A DNA stretch of 64,000 nucleotides, taken from positions 3,362,001-3,426,000 of the forward strand of contig NC_087390.1 in NCBI RefSeq assembly GCF_963675165.1, written 5' to 3'. This stretch comes from Halichondria panicea (taxonomy: Eukaryota > Porifera > Demospongiae > Suberitida > Halichondriidae). Below, in pieces: positions 59,601 to 64,000 of this stretch (the stretch's first letter is position 1; every line of letters begins with the position of its first letter). The translations under genes were made by a program, and so were the position numbers. Below the pieces are notes generated by a model, which worked only from the letters and a program-made list of their open reading frames with translations, was not told the origin of the DNA and searched no databases.

Positions 59601-60586
59601 AGATCTTCCAAGAGAATAGTGTTGTGGCTGCTATAGTCTTGAACTACTATGTATACACCGGCACCCCAGTTTGCCTTGTTTTGCCTGAACGTAGAGTTGC
59701 GTACAATGATTGTATTAAATTGTGACTCTCCATTAAGTTGAATAGAGAGACCACCCCCTCTTCCGAGACCCTGGTGATCCAATCTCTTCCTTTCTTTTGT
59801 GTATTGAATAAACTTTGGGCCCCAAAAGAAAGCAGTGTTCTTTTCAAATGTACAATTTACAAAAGTATAGTCATTTCCCTGTGCTCGTGTATTCCCTGTT
59901 TTGTTATCGAAGTCAGTGCAATAGATACCGGGGGTACATACGGTTAGCTCCATATAAATTCCACCACCTCGAAATATCTTGTCATGTTGGATGATATTAT
60001 TTGTGTTATAGTCAAAAATCGAATTAATTACTTTGACACTTCCACTGACATCATACAACACAAGTCCCACTCCAGAACTATTCGTAATGTGAACATTGTC
60101 CATATGGAGGTTACTACAGTTAACAGCATACAATGCACTGCTAAGCCGAGTAGTTTCAAAATGGTTTGAGGACGTTTCATTGTGAGTATACGTAGTGCTG
60201 TCATGTTCAGCACTACATTGCTCGATTTGAAGGTTTTCGATTGTCAACCCATTGACACGTACAAATTCAAGTCCTGCATTCGAATCATTGCATCTCAGCA
60301 CACTTTCAGGTTGTCCAAGAAGGGTAATGTTTGTTAGATTCTTGAAGGAAATGAGTGTAGAGATTTGAATTACACCCGAGCAAAAGCGAATGGTAGAATT
60401 ACTTACAAGGCGTTCTACAACAGCTTTGAAACCGATGGTGCATTGATTACTACAATTTGATGCACTACTAGAATCTCCAATGCAGTGACTTCTGTCATCA
60501 GTAAGCATTGAGTTCGCTAACTGGTTAGCTGCTACTAGTAGTAGTAGCAAACTGAGATACCGTAAATTCATCTTGCAGTCAGCCAT
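56651..60586 (-). CDS. Beta-helix ectodomain protein with multi-pass membrane domain
   Basis: This is one uninterrupted 1311-residue frame. A signal peptide is clear (LRYLSLLLLLVAANQLANS, 8-26; Met6 is an alternative start). Residues about 50-600 show right-handed beta-helix features: repeated short strands, NCTF/NSTF/NCEF turns, GGG and GGA steps, and many N-glycosylation sites. A spacer is followed by a Cys-rich region (about 755-885; CPPGYVFDD, CVCSS, LCGECTSNFS). About eight membrane segments lie between 885 and 1260. A short tail is Arg/Lys-rich, then acidic (EEDSDSDENS). The shape suggests a surface receptor or adhesion protein. It is intronless and divergent from a relative at 61696. 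I recognise no named family; similar proteins are, to my knowledge, annotated only as uncharacterised in sponges. Confidence 0.85.
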   Translation of the reverse strand: MADCKMNLRYLSLLLLLVAANQLANSMLTDDRSHCIGDSSSASNCSNQCTIGFKAVVERLVSNSTIRFCSGVIQISTLISFKNLTNITLLGQPESVLRCNDSNAGLEFVRVNGLTIENLQIEQCSAEHDSTTYTHNETSSNHFETTRLSSALYAVNCSNLHMDNVHITNSSGVGLVLYDVSGSVKVINSIFDYNTNNIIQHDKIFRGGGIYMELTVCTPGIYCTDFDNKTGNTRAQGNDYTFVNCTFEKNTAFFWGPKFIQYTKERKRLDHQGLGRGGGLSIQLNGESQFNTIIVRNSTFRQNKANWGAGVYIVVQDYSSHNTILLEDLTVEENVCPDYGGGGIDLGFNIAEVLNNTVNFDNCMFVSNQATYGGGVRVYSSRRSHSDLQNNIHFQDCKWISNKARFGSAIDIAPHVWEVLSSGFLPIPTFHNCEFRSNSAGPVEFFPGNGYTEYVNGRGAMMLTKFNVTFSGSIVFRDNSGTAIYLSSSTIVTRPQSVCDFTGNSGFQGGAISFVGFSALIVMEHNTFHFTKNNATRRGGALYAYNIDKHNFVSSRSCFIQYHGNIDSEREKNVTFTFTDNFAGYLVRNHSECYASGHAIFSPSLFTCIHACISISLNCDSTCINHRDQRNTFKCVGEFIFKGPDIKCQVSTSGGKFLLGESRHIDQKFFKFYPGREIELPISVQNDFGQKINAVYYATIENRNKSNIRINQPYTYISNRKMRLHGEPGSKGVLRLQKLGYREIMLDMNVKLLECPPGYVFDDVDTDIDGKANDKCVCSSYVARAAFEPIKECKRSSFRALLQKGYWFGFHNETFEYGYCPSGYCSNTFNQTLLLPSSKEHLSQVVCGNYRTGRLCGECTSNFSVLYHGTSYHCGSNESCDYGWFLYIISELLPLTILFVLATLFNVSFTSGAINGFIWFAQVIHSFPVTGKSFVIFPDPVFYLYTISRMIYNMFNFDFFSHNKLSFCLWAGATTMDLLVFKFVTVVYVIILVCLTVALTKYCNILQKYQCFRHSTFRSYIIHGLSSVLVIVFSQCISVSCQILEIGNVMGKGNMFHGYAVFRQGNLKPFSGGHIKYAVVAVLCMVIMTVPTLLLLIYPLCFKVLNILRCSDTNPVAKVFFHVPYAKLKPFLDSFQSCFKDHCRVFAGMYFLYRVLIILTIIFPRLTQRYMMLDVFLTTFLLFHAIAQPYREHWHNILDGLLFFNLIVVNKISWFNYDYINPTTGTSDDSTIPFTSTLLVIVMNIPLFYIITYIIVNLVRKIKKRRTVGILDPIGLSGENNMYDFELTNREEDSDSDENSMEYRPFGKDHK

Positions 60587-61695
60587 TGGATCATAAACGT
60601 ACTGGTACAGGACTGTGAGAGTCTAATTATTATACAGCAAAAATATTAATTTCCCAAACAGTGGTGTTTACACAATGCAGGATTTGGGAGAAATAAGACA
60701 AAAAGTTTTGTAAAAACGTTTGATTTTGTGAACAATAACACCTGATAATTATGTGCCATAGCTGCAACATAGCTGCAACATAAGAAATATAATTATAATA
60801 GTTAGACACTGTTTATGAAGTTTCTACATGATTTAGAAGCCCTCTAAATCACGTGGAAAACTTCCTAAACAGTGTCTAAGCATTTTTAGATCATAGCAAC
60901 CATGATCATGAGTCTCTCTCTATAGCCTATATCCGCAGATTTGAATGTTCTTATCTAATCTTTGCTACATGATTGTCTAAGTAGTATTGTCTACATGATT
61001 GTCGCTCGTAAACATGATGTAACGGTGGTTGGTCTGTCTGTTGCGACATGACATGACATGTTAGATCTAGGCTCTAGCCCCTGCTTTTCTTCTCTCTACA
61101 TAATAGTTAGACACTTAGGAAGGGCTGGTTGTAGTATTCTGAACGTATTAAGGGTTCTACTAGCCCTGAGGGCTTCTAAATCACGTGGAAACTTCCTAAA
61201 CAGTATCTAGCATTTTAGATCATTATAAGCAATCATGAGTCTCTATAGCCAATCAGATTTGAATGGTCTTTGCTACATGATTGTCTAAGTAAGTACATGA
61301 TTTTCTAAATTGGAGAGAACGCTTCCTCTAACCAATCTAATTGCAGTATTTATGGCAAACGTGATCTAAATCAGCACAGAGATTCACGCTTGTTTAATCG
61401 TTCACCTGTACTTCAGAGGAAGTTCCACTGGTATGTAAATTCACTCTATAATTATGGTATTATTCATGGATTCCTGGCTATAGCTAGATCTAAAGATTGA
61501 GCTTTTACCATTCAATCGAAACTAATTCCATAGCGTAAACATGTATAGATAACTGTTAAAAATAACAACCTATAAGTAATACTAAACAATGAAAACAAAA
61601 CATATGATTCGGGGAAATTATTACAGCTAGATGCATGGGAACTACTTTCATTGTAATTTGTTACCAAAGTGATACATCTTTAAAGGCTTTGTACA
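60587..61695. promoter_or_regulatory. Shared upstream region of the two beta-helix genes
   Basis: These 1109 bp between divergent start codons contain two related segments (60804-60985 and 61106-61290). The rest is AT-rich with no clear promoter word. Confidence 0.5.
60804..61290 (+). repeat. Duplicated AGTTAGACACT segment
   Basis: The two copies share AGTTAGACACT, TTCTAAATCACGTGGAAA, ACTTCCTAAACAGT, CATGAGTCTCT and TTTGCTACATGATTGTCTAA. Copy 1 also folds: AGACACTGTTTATGAAGTTT pairs with AAACTTCCTAAACAGTGTCT. The terminus matches the hairpin at 13384-13443. Confidence 0.75.
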
Positions 61696-64000
61696 ATGGA
61701 AATTTGTTACCTGAGTATACTACTGTCTCTACTAGTATGTGCACATGGAGTGACAGAAAGAAAAGACAAGCAAACAGTTTTTTGTGTTACTACGGATGAA
61801 GACTCAACGAATTCATCGTGTCACACCTTGAGATACTACATGAGAAAAAGCTCATTTTTCTTCAGGAGCAACTCTACATTTATCTTTGAACCAGGTGAAC
61901 ACTTAACCAATTTCAACTCTTCGCTGGTGATTCAGAATGTTTCAGGACTTGTGCTTAGAGGACAGAATGCTACTATACAGTGCAACAAATACCAGAACTA
62001 CTTCAAGTTTAACAATGTTTCAGACCTCTTCATTCATGGATTAAAATTCTGTAAATGTGGTCAGAAATCAACAAACGGAACAAACGGCTATTCAACTCTC
62101 GGGGTTTTAAACAGCACAAATTTAAACATATCTGATGTAACAATTTGTAAATCAGAATACCAAGGAATACTGGTCAGTAATGTACTTGGTTTGACTTCAA
62201 TAGTACATTCATGTATCGTAGAGAGCCGCACAAATCGGTACAACAAGCTCGACAAACACCCAGCAAATGCCATATATTACAGTAATTGTGGCAACAACAA
62301 CTCGTCATTGATTGTTTTAGATACTGTGCTTGAAAAAAATGAAAATTTATCCCCTAGCAAGCATAATAGGATACATCAAGCCATTGAATATCCATTTGCA
62401 GCAGGCTTGACGGTAGTGATTAAGTGTTCGAATGTAGCTGTCAGTTTGGACAATATAACTGCTGACGGGAACATTGGAGGGGATGGTGGTAATCTTGCCA
62501 TTGTATTTCACACACCCGAGTTATTCAGATCGCATCACGTTGTGATAAATAACTCTCATATATCCAACGGTACAGCTATTGAAGGTGGTGGTCTCTTTGT
62601 GTCCATTGTTGAACCACGGGCTCAACGAAACAACAGTCAGATTTTGGAAAACAATCATACCATTCTCTCAATCATAAACACAGAGTTTACAAACAATACT
62701 GCTTTGTATCTGGGTGGTGCAGTTGGGATACGTCAGAAAGGGTCCAACACATCAAATTTCACTGGAAATGTTAGAATAACTAATTGCAAATTTACAGGCA
62801 ATTCTCTAAAAGAGAAAGGGCACGGAGGTATAGCTATAAACTATTTGAACTTCATCGTCACTCAAGTTGATCAGCACATCAGTCCACAATTTAGGGCATT
62901 TGTAACTAACTGTACCTTTCATCAGAATTACGTTAAAAAAAACTCGAGAATGTCAGCTGGAAGTTCAGTGATATTTGTGAAGACAACCTCACATTTTAGA
63001 CTACAAGATATTTTGATCGATTCTAATTTTGCATCAGCCATTCTTGGTTTGCAAAGCAACATTGTTTTAGGAGGAAATGTTACTCTAACCAATAACAGCG
63101 CTCAGAGCGGAGGGGGAATACTTCTTTGCCAGAATGCTGTCTTGTACTTGGAAGATGGGGTGAATGTACTGATTTCTGGCAATAATGCTAATCATGCTGG
63201 TGGGGGGATTGCAGTTGAATCAATTTGTTTGGAGTCGGAACCTATATGTTTCTTTCAATTTGTTTCACCTGAGCCGAGACAATATACTGATATAAAGATT
63301 TATGTACATGATAATCAAGCACATCATGCTGGAGACAATCTATACGGTGGATCTGTGGAATACTGCTATTTGATAGAAAGCTCAACCCACGACCTCCTAG
63401 CTAATCACAGTTTGCCTGTGTTTCAAGAAATCTTCAAAATATACTCTGCAGGGGCTGGTTTGCCTTATGTGACCTCCCCACCTGATCATGTGTGCATTTG
63501 CATCGAAAATGTTCCTGACTGTAACATAACTGAATACATTTCCCCCAAGTTGGTTTACCCTGGTCAACCATTCAATTTGACAGTGATTCTTGCTGGTCAA
63601 TTGGATGGATCTGTTCCAGGCATTATTTCAGCACAGTTGGAAAATGTTCAAGAAGATCAGAATATATCTCTTCTAAATCACTACCAAGTTCAAAATGTGA
63701 AAAAGTCCAATTGCACCACAGTGAAGTATGAGATCTACTCGAGCGAAACTGAAACTAATGTTACCTTGGGACTTGTTGCAGCACAGCAAGGAGACACTAG
63801 TGTGACTGAATATTTACGTCAATATAGAGAGCTTAAAGTAAAGGTACCAATTTCAAAGTGCCCGAAAGGTTTCAATCTTTCAGAAGGAGAAAATGGCTTC
63901 ACTTGTAGTTGCGAAACAATATTCACGCAAGCTAATATACACTGCTACATAAAACACCAGACAATCTGGGTCCCTCGAAACACTTGGATAGGTTACTTCA
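61696..64000 (+). CDS. Beta-helix ectodomain protein (3' partial)
   Basis: The frame is open from ATG 61696 to the window edge (768 codons). A signal peptide is visible (YLSILLSLLVCAHG, 5-18). The region that follows has beta-helix traits: NVSGL, GGGLFVSIV, LGGAVG, SGGGILL and HAGGGIAV steps and dense NxS/T sites. After about residue 590 come a non-helical spacer and the Cys-rich start CPKGFNLSEGENGFTCSCE, parallel to CPPGYVFDD...CVCSS in the neighbour. The window stops at WVPRNTWIGYF, before any membrane segment. By analogy with 56651-60586 it probably continues into a multi-pass domain; that part is inference. The two are paralogues in head-to-head order. Confidence 0.83.
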   Translation, partial: MEICYLSILLSLLVCAHGVTERKDKQTVFCVTTDEDSTNSSCHTLRYYMRKSSFFFRSNSTFIFEPGEHLTNFNSSLVIQNVSGLVLRGQNATIQCNKYQNYFKFNNVSDLFIHGLKFCKCGQKSTNGTNGYSTLGVLNSTNLNISDVTICKSEYQGILVSNVLGLTSIVHSCIVESRTNRYNKLDKHPANAIYYSNCGNNNSSLIVLDTVLEKNENLSPSKHNRIHQAIEYPFAAGLTVVIKCSNVAVSLDNITADGNIGGDGGNLAIVFHTPELFRSHHVVINNSHISNGTAIEGGGLFVSIVEPRAQRNNSQILENNHTILSIINTEFTNNTALYLGGAVGIRQKGSNTSNFTGNVRITNCKFTGNSLKEKGHGGIAINYLNFIVTQVDQHISPQFRAFVTNCTFHQNYVKKNSRMSAGSSVIFVKTTSHFRLQDILIDSNFASAILGLQSNIVLGGNVTLTNNSAQSGGGILLCQNAVLYLEDGVNVLISGNNANHAGGGIAVESICLESEPICFFQFVSPEPRQYTDIKIYVHDNQAHHAGDNLYGGSVEYCYLIESSTHDLLANHSLPVFQEIFKIYSAGAGLPYVTSPPDHVCICIENVPDCNITEYISPKLVYPGQPFNLTVILAGQLDGSVPGIISAQLENVQEDQNISLLNHYQVQNVKKSNCTTVKYEIYSSETETNVTLGLVAAQQGDTSVTEYLRQYRELKVKVPISKCPKGFNLSEGENGFTCSCETIFTQANIHCYIKHQTIWVPRNTWIGYF

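Overview
The window looks like nuclear DNA of an early-branching animal, most likely a sponge (Porifera); this is an inference. The genes are spliced with GT-AG introns, and gene content is clearly metazoan: a FERM-PDZ tyrosine phosphatase, a second FERM protein, sorcin and a Rnd-like Rho GTPase. It also holds a membrane-linked CARD/NB-ARC protein and two large beta-helix ectodomain proteins of a kind common in sponge gene sets. Base composition is AT-rich, with many short palindromes (TACATGTA, TGCATGCA, ATAATTAT) and many small inverted-repeat elements.

Layout: 1-4765 (+) is the 3' part of a CARD-like / transmembrane / NB-ARC / multi-pass membrane protein. 5137-22948 (-) is a 15-exon FERM-domain scaffold gene (1641 aa) ending in a likely PDZ ligand. 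23313-23918 (+) is an intronless Rnd-like GTPase. 24837-47681 (-) is a complete 25-exon PTPN3/PTPN4-type phosphatase (900 aa: FERM, FA, PDZ, PTP). 47921-49441 (-) is an intronless CobW/COG0523 GTPase. 50139-53451 (+) is a 4-exon sorcin. 53452-56650 is repeat-rich and gene-free. 56651-60586 (-) and 61696-64000+ (+) are two divergent beta-helix proteins; the first ends in a multi-pass membrane domain and the second runs out of the window.

Exon boundaries of both large minus-strand genes were rebuilt by hand, and every junction keeps reading phase. The two FERM genes share intron positions and phases in their N-terminal lobes, so they are old relatives lying in tandem, with the Rho-like gene between them. 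Together with sorcin they suggest a cortical or membrane-cytoskeleton neighbourhood, but no functional link is shown by the sequence. Three divergent gene pairs (FERM/Rnd-like, CobW/sorcin, beta-helix pair) share upstream regions.

The introns and the 53-56 kb gap carry many non-autonomous repeats. Several unrelated-looking families end in the same TACCGTAT...ATACGGTA terminus. There is also a hAT-like element with an 8-bp target duplication, a 1.4-kb element with C/G-run inverted repeats, minisatellites, microsatellites and perfect hairpins. The most promising leads are the membrane-embedded NB-ARC architecture and the beta-helix/multi-pass pair.
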